Shown: one piece after another, positions 1 through 6,809 of the stretch | Layout: each line of letters starts with the position of its first letter | How positions within the stretch are numbered: the first letter of the stretch is position 1 | NCBI GenBank assembly: GCA_021777685.1 | Contig: JAJYDH010000336.1 | Span: forward strand, 1-7,239 | DNA from: Planctomycetota bacterium | GTDB lineage: Bacteria; Planctomycetota; Planctomycetia; Isosphaerales; Isosphaeraceae | DNA length: 7,239 nucleotides | Direction of reading: 5' to 3' | Translations under genes and position numbers: made by a program | The notes under the pieces: generated by a model | Database searches by the model: none | Seen by the model: only the letters and a program-made list of their open reading frames with translations | Told to the model about the DNA's origin: nothing

Positions 1-69
1 TGGGTCGAGCCTCGGGCGAGCCCCACCATCCGGCGAAATGCTGGTGGGGCTCGCCCGAGGCTCGACCCA
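1..69. repeat. Perfect 28-bp inverted repeat (long hairpin) at left edge
   Basis: Bases 1-28 are the exact reverse complement of bases 42-69, with a 13-base loop (29-41). The left arm begins at the first base of the window, so the repeat may extend further left. The arms are GC-rich and no T-run follows the right arm (next bases AACCTACGC), so it is not a canonical intrinsic terminator, although it could end transcription of a gene lying to the left. It sits about 100 bases upstream of the protease promoter. A dispersed palindromic (REP-like) element is an alternative that one window cannot settle. The symmetry is directly seen; the role is inference. Confidence 0.9.
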
Positions 70-167
70 ACCTACGCAGATTAACCATTCTTACATGCCG
101 CACGGATCGCGAGGAACGAAGCCACCGGGAACTCCGAGCGAAGCCACTCTCAGCCTCGCCGTCCGGC

Positions 168-196
168 CTGCCATCGGGTGCGAGGCGCTTTATAAT
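168..196 (+). promoter_or_regulatory. Sigma-70-type promoter of the HtrA-like protease gene
   Basis: A perfect TATAAT lies at 191-196. Exactly 17 bases upstream is CTGCCA (168-173), which matches the TTGACA consensus at 4 of 6 positions. A perfect -10 box stands out in such GC-rich sequence. Transcription would start near 203 and give a leader of about 70 bases before the ATG at 272. No operator-like symmetry is evident over the promoter itself. Confidence 0.65.
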
Positions 197-255
197 GAGG
201 GTGAATGGACCCCGGGTGGGGATGGTCGGAGCAAAATCGGTAAGTCATGGGAGCT

Positions 256-262
256 GGGGAGG
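256..262 (+). promoter_or_regulatory. Shine-Dalgarno site of the HtrA-like protease gene
   Basis: GGGGAGG lies 9 bases before the ATG at 272. It decides the start: the open frame continues upstream to 38, but that extension runs through the left-edge palindrome and the promoter. The nearby ATG at 247 is out of frame. Confidence 0.7.
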
Positions 263-271
263 TTCGGGACG

Positions 272-1447
272 ATGTCGAGCTTGAAGGCGGTGGGTGCTCA
301 CGCGGTGACGGTCCTGGTGACGTTCGCCCTCGTGCTGCTCTGGGTGGATGATCGGGAGAGGGGTCGGCGCGGGAGCCCCCTGGCGCAGATCCCCCGCGTT
401 CAGGCCCGTCCGAACCCGACGGCACCGGCGCCCGCGCCGGCTCCGGCCCCCATCCCCGCCGAGGTGCTCAAGGCGTTCGACGCCGACGAACAGATCAACA
501 TCCGCGTCTACGCCAACGCCAACCGGGGGGTGGTGAACATCACCACGGCGTCGTCGACGGTCGGGCTGTTCGGCGACGAGGCGACCTCCAGCGGGTCGGG
601 CTCGGGGTTCGTGATCGACCGTCAGGGGCACATCCTGACCAACTACCACGTCGTCGAGGGGGCCGACAGCGTCCAGGTCACGCTCGCCGACGGCTCGACC
701 CGCGAGGCCCGGGTCGTCGGGGCCGACGCATCGAACGACGTCGCCGTGATCCGGGTCGACCTGCCGGCCGCGCAGCTCTCGCCGCTGGCGCTGGGCGACT
801 CGTCGGGGCTCCTGGTCGGCCAGAAGGTCCTGGCGCTGGGCAACCCGTTCGGCCTGGAGCGGACCCTGACGACCGGGATCATCAGCAGCCTCGACCGGTC
901 GATCAAGGCCAAGAACGGCCGGACCATCAAGGGGATCATCCAGACCGACGCGGCGATCAACCCGGGCAACTCGGGCGGGCCGCTGCTGAACTCGCGAGGC
1001 GAGGTCATCGGCATGAACACGGCGATCCTCAGCCAGGTCGGGCAGTCGGCCGGGATCGGGTTCACCGTGCCCATCAGCGCCATCAAGCGCATCCTCCGCC
1101 CGCTGATCGAGGAGGGGCACGTCACCCGCGCCGACCTTGGCCTGACGCGGGTCTACCGGACGCCCGACGGCCTGCTGATCCTCGCCGTCGTCGAGGGGGG
1201 GCCGGCCGACCGGGCGGGGCTCCGGCCGATCAAGCTCCGCCGCTACCGCCAGGGCGGCGTGATCTTCCAGCGACCCGACCCCGAGTCGGCCGACCTGATC
1301 GTGGCCGTCGACGGCAAGAAGGTCCGGACCTATGAAGACCTGCTCACCGAGGTCGAGGCCCACGCCCCCGGCCAGGACGTGGTCGTCGGCGTGATCCGCG
1401 AGGGGCGCGAGGTGGACGTCCCGGTCACGCTCGGGCGATCGTCATGA
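272..1447 (+). CDS. Membrane-anchored HtrA/Deg-family serine protease with one PDZ domain
   Basis: This 391-residue protein is predicted to be a trypsin-fold protease that cleaves misfolded or damaged proteins in the cell envelope. Residues 8-24 form one hydrophobic segment (AHAVTVLVTFALVLLW) followed by a charged stretch, so it is probably a signal anchor with the catalytic part outside the cytoplasm. A Pro-Ala linker (about 50-63) follows. The protease domain (about 75-280) keeps the full triad: His126 in TNYHVV, Asp156 in ASNDVAVI, and Ser234 in the hallmark GNSGGPL. A PDZ domain spans about 286-388 and contains a basic insertion (PIKLRRYRQGG, 319-329) before DLIVAVDGK. One PDZ and an N-terminal anchor resemble DegS- or Deg1/HhoA-like members more than two-PDZ DegP, but substrate and regulation cannot be read from sequence. 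The gene has its own promoter and ribosome site. Its TGA overlaps an ATG (ATGA, 1444-1447) that is probably not used. Confidence 0.93.
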   Translation: MSSLKAVGAHAVTVLVTFALVLLWVDDRERGRRGSPLAQIPRVQARPNPTAPAPAPAPAPIPAEVLKAFDADEQINIRVYANANRGVVNITTASSTVGLFGDEATSSGSGSGFVIDRQGHILTNYHVVEGADSVQVTLADGSTREARVVGADASNDVAVIRVDLPAAQLSPLALGDSSGLLVGQKVLALGNPFGLERTLTTGIISSLDRSIKAKNGRTIKGIIQTDAAINPGNSGGPLLNSRGEVIGMNTAILSQVGQSAGIGFTVPISAIKRILRPLIEEGHVTRADLGLTRVYRTPDGLLILAVVEGGPADRAGLRPIKLRRYRQGGVIFQRPDPESADLIVAVDGKKVRTYEDLLTEVEAHAPGQDVVVGVIREGREVDVPVTLGRSS

Positions 1448-1488
1448 CCCTCGCGACCCGAGGCCCGTCGAGGCCGGAATTCGCGGGA

Positions 1489-1524
1489 CGGCCGAGATTC
1501 GGCCGGCCGGGCCCCCGCCCGGCC
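1489..1524 (+). terminator. Two adjacent GC-rich hairpins after the protease gene
   Basis: The first hairpin has a 7-bp stem (CGGCCGA 1489-1495 with TCGGCCG 1499-1505) and a 3-base loop. The second has an 8-bp stem (GGCCGGGC 1505-1512 with GCCCGGCC 1517-1524) and a CCCC loop. They share base 1505, so they would be alternatives or nearly stacked. They lie 42-77 bases after the protease stop, which fits transcription termination or 3'-end protection. There is no T-run, and short GC hairpins arise easily at this base composition, so the role is tentative. Confidence 0.4.
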
Positions 1525-1532
1525 CGGAGTGG

Positions 1533-1560
1533 TGTATCTTCACTGAATAAGGGATGTTCG
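1533..1560 (+). promoter_or_regulatory. AT-rich stretch, possible promoter region of the beta-helix protein gene
   Basis: Directly after the GC hairpins, the sequence turns AT-rich (TATCTT at 1535-1540, then CACTGAATAAGG), unlike its surroundings. TATCTT matches TATAAT at 4 of 6 positions, but no credible -35 box lies 16-18 bases upstream. The position, about 80-100 bases before the proposed ATG at 1639, suits a core promoter. This is a weak call based on composition and location. Confidence 0.25.
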
Positions 1561-1638
1561 AGCCGGGTGTCACCACGCTTCGCCATCGAGATCAGCCGGG
1601 CCGGTCCAGCCGATTCCTGGAACACGGAGTGCCCGGCC

Positions 1639-4600
1639 ATGCGCGACCGTCGCCGCTTCCACGCCTCGCCGGAATCGGTCGAGGCGCGGCAACTGCTGAC
1701 GACCTTCCTCGTGACCTCGGCGGCCGACGCCGGGCCCGGCTCGCTCCGCGAGGCGATCACGATGTCGGACGCCCCCCACGCCGGCGCCGACAACATCGAT
1801 TTCGCCATCCCCGCCACGGCGGCGAACAACTTCGACCCGGCCACGCAGACCTGGCGGATCGCGCTGGCCGGCCCCCTGCCGGCGATCACCCACCAGGTCA
1901 CCATCGACGGCGACACCCAGGGGGTGATCTCCCCGATCTCGTACCTCTATCCGAACTCGCCGACGGGCCTGCCGACCCCGGTCGCCGCGGCGCCGAACAG
2001 CTTCTCGGGCCGGCCGACCGACCCCGGCTCGGCGCTCGACGGCAACAACGCCATCCCCCGGATCATCGTCGAGGGCGGCGGGACGGCGGGAGGGACGGGG
2101 TTCGTCCTCGACGCCTCGGACAGCATCCTCCGGGGGCTGATCGTCGACGGCTTCGACGTGGGCGTGTCGGTCCCCAACCCGGGCGTCGTCGGCGTCCTGA
2201 TCCAGGGCGACGACATCGGCAAGTATCGCGTATTTCCGGTCGACCCCTCGACGGGCCTGCCGGTGCTCGTCAACGGGGTCCAGGTGGAACAGGTGGACGG
2301 CACGGGCAATTCGCTCCAGGGCGTGCTGCTCGCGTCGACCAACGCGACGGTCGGGGGGGTGGAGCAGCAGGACAACAACGTCATCATCGGCAATGGCGCC
2401 CAGGGCGTCTCGATCCTCCTCGGCGCTCATGGCAACCAGGTCATCGGCAACCAGATCGGCATCGTCGGGCCGCCGTCTGCGAATGGCCTCTACTTCATCG
2501 TGCCAAACGGGTCCGATGGCGTCCTGATCGCCGATTCGAGCAATTATGTGGGCGGGGCCGCGCCGGGGTCGGGCAACCTGATCTCGGGGAACCTGGGGGA
2601 CGGCGTGCATATCGTCGGGCCGGCGGCGACCCGCAACGATGTCCTGGGGAACTACATCGGCACCGGGCCCGGCGGCCTGTTCGTCCTCGGTTCGGCCGCC
2701 TCGGGGAACCAGGGCGACGGGGTGGCGATCGACAACGCGAGCGACAACGACATCGGCGGCCTCGCGACCGCCGACCGCAACGTGATCTCGGGCAACTCGG
2801 GGGCGGGCGTCCGGATCTTCGACAATTCGGGCGGGACCACCAGCGTCCGGAACCTCGTCCAGGGCAACTACATCGGCATCACGATGGACGGGATCTCGGC
2901 CCTGGGCAACGGCCAGGAGGGGGTGGCGATCACCTCGGCCGACAATGTGGTCGACGCCTCGAACGTCATCTCCGCCAACCTCCGGGGCGTCCTGCTCGCC
3001 GGGGCCGGGGCGGTCGGCGATCTCGTCCAGGGCAACCTGATCGGCACCAACGCCGCCGGGACCGCCGACCTCGGCAACGCCCAGGAGGGCGTCCGGGTCG
3101 AGAATGCCCCCGCCGACACGATCTCGGGCAACGCCGCCGGCTCGCAGGTCATCTCGGGGAACAACGTCGGGGTGCTCATCACCGGGGCCGGGTCGACGGC
3201 CGACCAGGTCCTGGGGAACTTCATCGGCACCGACATCACCGGCAAGCTCGACCTGGGCAACTCCCAGGAGGGCGTCCGGGTCGAAGACGCGGCGGGGAAC
3301 TCGATCGGGGCCCCGACGGCGACCGACCGGAACGTGATCTCGGCGAACCACACGGGCGTGACGATCACCGGCCCGACGGCGACCGGCAACGTCGTGCAGA
3401 ACAACCTCATCGGCACCGACGTCACGGGCCTGTCATCGCTCGGCAACGAGATCGACGGCGTGTTCCTCAGCCTGGGGGCGTCCGGCAACCTGATCGGCGG
3501 CCCGATGGCCCCGGATGGGAACACGGTCGCGTTCAACCGGCGGGATGGCGTCCGGATCGAAGATGCGAGCGTCCGCAACCCGATCCTGAGCAACGCGATC
3601 TTCGCCAACGTCAACCTGGGGATCGACCTGATCGGCCCGGCGAACCTGGGCCCGGCCGGCCCGGTCGCGCTGAACCTGATGTCCCCCGCCACCTCGATCG
3701 GCTCCACGATCATCTCGGGGACGCTGACGGGCGCCCCGGACACGGTCTACACGATCCAGTTCTTCCTCAACACGCCGACGGTCCCCCCCGGGACCATCGA
3801 AGGCCAGCAGTACGTCGGGGAGACCACGACGACGACCCGGGCCGACGGGACCGGGTCGTACACCGCGAACCTCCCGATCGTCGTCCAGGCGGGCCAGGTG
3901 ATCACGGCCACCGCGACCGACTCGCTCGGGAACACCTCCGAGTTCTCGGCCCCGGCCCCCCCCGAGGTCTTCGGCTCGGTCCAGTTCTCGATGGCCGGCT
4001 ACACGGTCGACGAGTCGGCGGGCACGGCCACGATCCAGGTGACTCGGGCGGGCGGGAGCGGCGGGCTGTTCAAGATCGCCTACGCGACCTCCGACGGCTC
4101 GGCGCTGGCCGGGGTGGAGTACGCGGCGACCTCGGGGACCCTGACCTTCGACCCCGGCGTGGACGCCCAGACCTTCACCGTCCCGATCCTCGACGACGGC
4201 CTGCCCCGGGGCGACACGTCGCTCATGCTCAGCCTGGGCAACCCCCTGGGCCCGATCATGGTCGGGGCCCCGAGCACGGCGACGCTGACGATCCTGGGCA
4301 ACCAGCCGGGCGTCTTCCGGTTCCAGATGGCCGACTACTTCGTGGCCGAGGCCGCCGGCACGGCCACCATCACGGTCGCCCGAGACGGGGGCGGGACGCC
4401 GGCGACGATCAATTACTCGACGGCCGACGGCACGGCGGTCGCGGGGGCCGATTACCTCCCCACGGCGGGGACGCTCTCCTTCGGCCCCGGCGACCGGGTC
4501 AAGACCTTCACCGTCCCGATCCCGATCAATCCCCTGATCCGGGGGAACGAGACGGTGATCCTCAACCTCTCCGGCCCGACCGGGGGAGCGACCCTCGGGT

Positions 4601-5193
4601 CGCCCTCGTCGGCGGTCCTGGTCATCGTCGACGACGGGGTCGACCGGATGGGCCCCCGCGTCACCTCGGCGAGGGCGGTCGCCGGCCCCCGAAGGACCGC
4701 CGACGTCGTGGTCTCGTTCGACGAGCCGCTCAACCCGGCCACGGCGGTCGACCTCCTGAACTACGGCTACGCCGTCCGGACCGCCGGCCGCGACGGCAAG
4801 CTCGGGACCAAGGACGACCACCTCGTCGGCATCGGCCCGGCCACATATAATCCCGTCACCTACACCGTGACCCTGCCGCTGACCGCCCAGGTCGCCATTC
4901 ACACCAGGCTCTTGCTCCAGATCAACGAGGTCACGAGCGTCCCGGGGCAGGGGGTGGGCGTCTCCGACCTCCTGGGGAACCTGCTCGACGGCAAGGGGAA
5001 CGGGCTCCCCGGGAGCCCGTTCTCGGCCGTGGTCGTCGTCCAGCCGGCCCCGGTGCCGGTGCCGCTGCATAAGCCCGCGCCGAAGGCGACCGGCCACAAG
5101 GCCGGCCCCGCCAGGCATCCGGCCCCGAAGGCACCGGCCCACCCCCGGGGACCGTCGGCCGCCAGGTCGGGAGGCCCCGCCCATCATCGATAA
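1639..5193 (+). CDS. Large surface protein: LEPR-XLL-like N-terminus, parallel beta-helix, two Calx-beta domains
   Basis: This 1184-residue protein is probably exported and surface-attached; no enzymatic motif is evident. In order: a planctomycete LEPR-XLL-like motif (VEARQLL, residues 14-20) in a basic N-terminus with no ordinary signal peptide; an SLREA-type segment (VTSAADAGPGSLREAI, 25-40) common at the start of such proteins; a right-handed parallel beta-helix (about 139-665) with repeated GN-x-IG and GV-x-I turns; an Ig-like domain ending ITATATDSLGNTSEFS (about 690-774); two Calx-beta domains (about 779-888 and 891-1000, each with YxVxEaAGTATIxVxR), often calcium-binding; an SbsA-like Ig domain (about 1004-1131, VVVSFDEPLNPATA) with an acidic loop DGKLGTKDD (1052-1060); and a basic Pro/Ala/His/Lys tail (1135-1184). 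The start at 1639 is chosen because the LEPR-XLL motif normally lies within the first 20-30 residues and GGAG (1626-1629) lies 9 bases upstream. The frame is open back to 1444, but that extension crosses the hairpins. Adhesion or a structural envelope role is inference. Confidence 0.88.
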   Translation: MRDRRRFHASPESVEARQLLTTFLVTSAADAGPGSLREAITMSDAPHAGADNIDFAIPATAANNFDPATQTWRIALAGPLPAITHQVTIDGDTQGVISPISYLYPNSPTGLPTPVAAAPNSFSGRPTDPGSALDGNNAIPRIIVEGGGTAGGTGFVLDASDSILRGLIVDGFDVGVSVPNPGVVGVLIQGDDIGKYRVFPVDPSTGLPVLVNGVQVEQVDGTGNSLQGVLLASTNATVGGVEQQDNNVIIGNGAQGVSILLGAHGNQVIGNQIGIVGPPSANGLYFIVPNGSDGVLIADSSNYVGGAAPGSGNLISGNLGDGVHIVGPAATRNDVLGNYIGTGPGGLFVLGSAASGNQGDGVAIDNASDNDIGGLATADRNVISGNSGAGVRIFDNSGGTTSVRNLVQGNYIGITMDGISALGNGQEGVAITSADNVVDASNVISANLRGVLLAGAGAVGDLVQGNLIGTNAAGTADLGNAQEGVRVENAPADTISGNAAGSQVISGNNVGVLITGAGSTADQVLGNFIGTDITGKLDLGNSQEGVRVEDAAGNSIGAPTATDRNVISANHTGVTITGPTATGNVVQNNLIGTDVTGLSSLGNEIDGVFLSLGASGNLIGGPMAPDGNTVAFNRRDGVRIEDASVRNPILSNAIFANVNLGIDLIGPANLGPAGPVALNLMSPATSIGSTIISGTLTGAPDTVYTIQFFLNTPTVPPGTIEGQQYVGETTTTTRADGTGSYTANLPIVVQAGQVITATATDSLGNTSEFSAPAPPEVFGSVQFSMAGYTVDESAGTATIQVTRAGGSGGLFKIAYATSDGSALAGVEYAATSGTLTFDPGVDAQTFTVPILDDGLPRGDTSLMLSLGNPLGPIMVGAPSTATLTILGNQPGVFRFQMADYFVAEAAGTATITVARDGGGTPATINYSTADGTAVAGADYLPTAGTLSFGPGDRVKTFTVPIPINPLIRGNETVILNLSGPTGGATLGSPSSAVLVIVDDGVDRMGPRVTSARAVAGPRRTADVVVSFDEPLNPATAVDLLNYGYAVRTAGRDGKLGTKDDHLVGIGPATYNPVTYTVTLPLTAQVAIHTRLLLQINEVTSVPGQGVGVSDLLGNLLDGKGNGLPGSPFSAVVVVQPAPVPVPLHKPAPKATGHKAGPARHPAPKAPAHPRGPSAARSGGPAHHR
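2446..3471 (+). repeat. Degenerate in-frame repeats coding the beta-helix coils
   Basis: Codons for the core G/N-N-x-IG recur at 2446, 2647, 2863, 3031, 3214 and 3400, giving spacings of 201, 216, 168, 183 and 186 bases. The three last units are the most alike, sharing ATCGGCACC about 9 bases in and LGN followed by a GV-x or GVF coil. The units at 3031 and 3214 share a 22-base identical stretch (3080-3101 and 3263-3284, coding QEGVRVE). This pattern fits growth of the helix by internal duplication. It lies wholly within the 1639-5193 gene. Confidence 0.75.
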
Positions 5194-5206
5194 TCCAACA
5201 TGGATT
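5192..5206. terminator. Small hairpin between convergent genes, possible terminator
   Basis: AATCCA (5192-5197) and TGGATT (5201-5206) form a 6-bp stem with an ACA loop that overlaps the TAA stop of the beta-helix protein gene. It belongs to a short AT-rich patch (5190-5216) in the 49-base gap between two convergent stops. The stem is weak and neither strand has a clear T-run, so a shared terminator is only a possibility. No stronger terminator is visible in the gap. Confidence 0.2.
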
Positions 5207-5242
5207 GATATAACAAGGGGCGGGCCCGACCCCGGCGCCCGG

Positions 5243-6796
5243 TCAGGACGGGGGGGCCGATGGGATCAACGCGTAGACGTTCCCCAGGGGGATCACCGTG
5301 CTGTAGCCGACCCCGGTCCCGTATTCGAGCCCGAAGCCGCTGCCGGCGGAGGCCGAGAAGGTGCTGATCCCGCTGGCGTACCTCGACGACCCGAGGTCCG
5401 CCGAGACCCCCGAGCCGACGTCCACCCCCTCGACGACCCGGCTCCCGCCGAGCTGGTTGATGTTCGAGGCGTTGGAGACCTCGACGCGGACGTCTCCCGA
5501 GGCGACGTCGACGGGCGTCGGGACGGGGTTCCCGTTCTCCAGCGGGCCCCGGATGGTCAGCATCAGCCCGTAGTCGCCCGAGCGGTCGAAGACGTAGCCG
5601 ACGTCGAGCCGCCCGGGGAAGTTGTTCAGGACCGGCAAGGACAGGCCGGAGACGCTCGGGGCGACGTCCAGGAGCCGACGGACCGCTCCGGCCGAGATCT
5701 CGAGCGTCCCCGAGAGCGACTTCGGCGGGAGGCCCGGCGGCTGGACCGGGACCGGCGGCGTGAACGTGCCCGCCGCGAGCATGGACTGGACCTGCGTCGC
5801 GAACTGGCTGATCCCGGCCGAGACCTCGGAATTCTGGGCGTCGCTGAGCGAGAAGACGTCCCGCTGGACCGCGAGCCGGAGGGCCTTCGAGAGGTCCCTG
5901 GCCGCCGTCGAGGTCGGGAACGGGTTGTGGTGCAGCAGGTACGGGGCGAGCCGGAGGCCGGGGACCGAGTTGGGGGCGTTGGGGGAGACCCCTCTGACCC
6001 CGGCGTTGAGGATCTGGAGGAGGATCGAGCCGGTCGTCACATAGGTCGGCGCGAACGTGCCGATCGAGATGACCGAGGTGCTGGGCGTCGGGTATCCCGC
6101 CGGCAGCAACGACTGGGGGATCAGGACCGAGCCCGTGACCGGCGGCCCCTGGGCGGTGATCCGGACGTTCGAGGTCGGGACCGTGGCGAAGAAGCCCGGA
6201 ATCCCGTTCGAGGGGCCGACCTGGACCATGCTCGTCACCTCCCCGACCGACTGGATCGTCGCCTGCTGGGGGATGCTGAACGCGATCAGGGGGTCGGGGG
6301 CGGCGGTGGCGGCGGGCGAGCCGGTCGAGGTCGCCGGAGTGGTCGCGGTCGTGGTCGTGGTCGCGGTCGCGGCGGCCGGGACGGTGGCCGAGGTCATGCC
6401 GGAGACCTGCTGCGAGCCGAGGAGCGAGGTCAGCGCCGGGGCGCCGAACAGGGTGTAGACGTCCCCGTCCGACAGGATCGAATGCACATAATGTTGGTTG
6501 AGCACGGTCTGCTTCAGGACGGCCTGGGGGCTGTTGCCGAGCGACTTGCTCGCGGCCTGGACCTGGTCGAGGCCGGGCCCGAGGACGCTCGACAGGAGGA
6601 GATTGATCGACGTATGTGGGTTGACAACCGGCGCCGGCTTGACGACCCGAGGGCCGAAATGCGACGGGACGACGTAGGCGCCGAGGGAGCTCGACACGCC
6701 GCCCGTGGCCATCAGCTCCCGTCGGTCCAATGCCTCGACGCTCGGGCTCAGGCGGTTCGTCGCCCAGGTCCCCCGGACCGATTTCCGACCCGACAT
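5243..6796 (-). CDS. Exported protein of unknown function with LEPR-XLL-like N-terminus
   Basis: I do not recognise a functional family for this 517-residue protein. Residues 19-30 (SVEALDRRELMA) are a variant of the planctomycete LEPR-XLL motif (LDRRELM aligned to LEPRxLL), which suggests export or envelope sorting; there is no classical signal peptide or later membrane segment. Residues 135-167 are a Thr/Ala-rich low-complexity linker separating an N-terminal part (about 31-134) from a Val/Ser/Gly-rich, probably beta-structured main part. Residues 295-345 look helical (RDLSKALRLAVQRD, then ISQFATQVQSML), a Pro-rich stretch (346-358) follows, and 362-512 resembles beta strands. No catalytic motif or cysteine is visible. 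The ATG at 6796 is chosen because GAGGAGG lies 6 bases upstream and the motif then falls near the N-terminus; the frame stays open 69 codons further upstream, but that part is Arg-rich and unconvincing. It converges on the beta-helix protein gene. Confidence 0.85.
   Translation of the reverse strand: MSGRKSVRGTWATNRLSPSVEALDRRELMATGGVSSSLGAYVVPSHFGPRVVKPAPVVNPHTSINLLLSSVLGPGLDQVQAASKSLGNSPQAVLKQTVLNQHYVHSILSDGDVYTLFGAPALTSLLGSQQVSGMTSATVPAAATATTTTTATTPATSTGSPAATAAPDPLIAFSIPQQATIQSVGEVTSMVQVGPSNGIPGFFATVPTSNVRITAQGPPVTGSVLIPQSLLPAGYPTPSTSVISIGTFAPTYVTTGSILLQILNAGVRGVSPNAPNSVPGLRLAPYLLHHNPFPTSTAARDLSKALRLAVQRDVFSLSDAQNSEVSAGISQFATQVQSMLAAGTFTPPVPVQPPGLPPKSLSGTLEISAGAVRRLLDVAPSVSGLSLPVLNNFPGRLDVGYVFDRSGDYGLMLTIRGPLENGNPVPTPVDVASGDVRVEVSNASNINQLGGSRVVEGVDVGSGVSADLGSSRYASGISTFSASAGSGFGLEYGTGVGYSTVIPLGNVYALIPSAPPS
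6341..6370 (-). repeat. Short tandem repeat, five 6-base units, in the Thr/Ala linker
   Basis: On the + strand the units are GGTCGC, GGTCGT, GGTCGT, GGTCGC, GGTCGC. On the coding (minus) strand they encode an alternating Thr/Ala-rich run around residues 143-152. Units of 6 bases keep the frame when copied or lost, so linker length may vary between strains. The repeat is directly seen; the variability is inference. Confidence 0.75.
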
Positions 6797-6802
6797 CGCG
6801 AG

Positions 6803-6809
6803 CCTCCTC
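6803..6809 (-). promoter_or_regulatory. Shine-Dalgarno site of the minus-strand unknown gene
   Basis: CCTCCTC on the + strand reads GAGGAGG on the coding strand, 6 bases before the ATG at 6796. This near-ideal site and spacing decide the start against the longer open frame reaching 7003. Confidence 0.8.

Noticed and set aside
38..271. Upstream extension of the protease reading frame to an ATG at 38
   Set aside because: It runs through the left-edge palindrome and the TATAAT promoter, has no family-like sequence, and the signal anchor plus ribosome site support the ATG at 272.
245..1363. Antisense open frame opposite the protease gene
   Set aside because: It has low-complexity Arg/Asp/Pro composition with no domain, while the + strand encodes an unmistakable HtrA protease.
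1444..1638. Upstream extension of the beta-helix protein to the ATG overlapping the protease stop (ATGA)
   Set aside because: The 65 extra residues are Arg/Pro-rich, cross two hairpins, and would bury the LEPR-XLL-like motif that normally sits near the N-terminus. Translational coupling cannot be fully excluded.
2446..3471. Regularly spaced repeats as a possible CRISPR array or non-coding repeat array
   Set aside because: The units are diverged, in frame, and encode beta-helix coils with conserved hydrophobic and Asn/Gly positions.
1554..4850. Very long second open frame on the + strand inside the beta-helix gene
   Set aside because: Its translation is an Arg/Gly/Pro/Asp-rich string with no domains. 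It is a GC-driven shadow of the real frame.
1570..5187. Two long antisense open frames (about 590 codons each) opposite the beta-helix gene
   Set aside because: They are Arg/Asp/Gly-rich without recognisable domains and mirror the third-position GC bias of the true gene.
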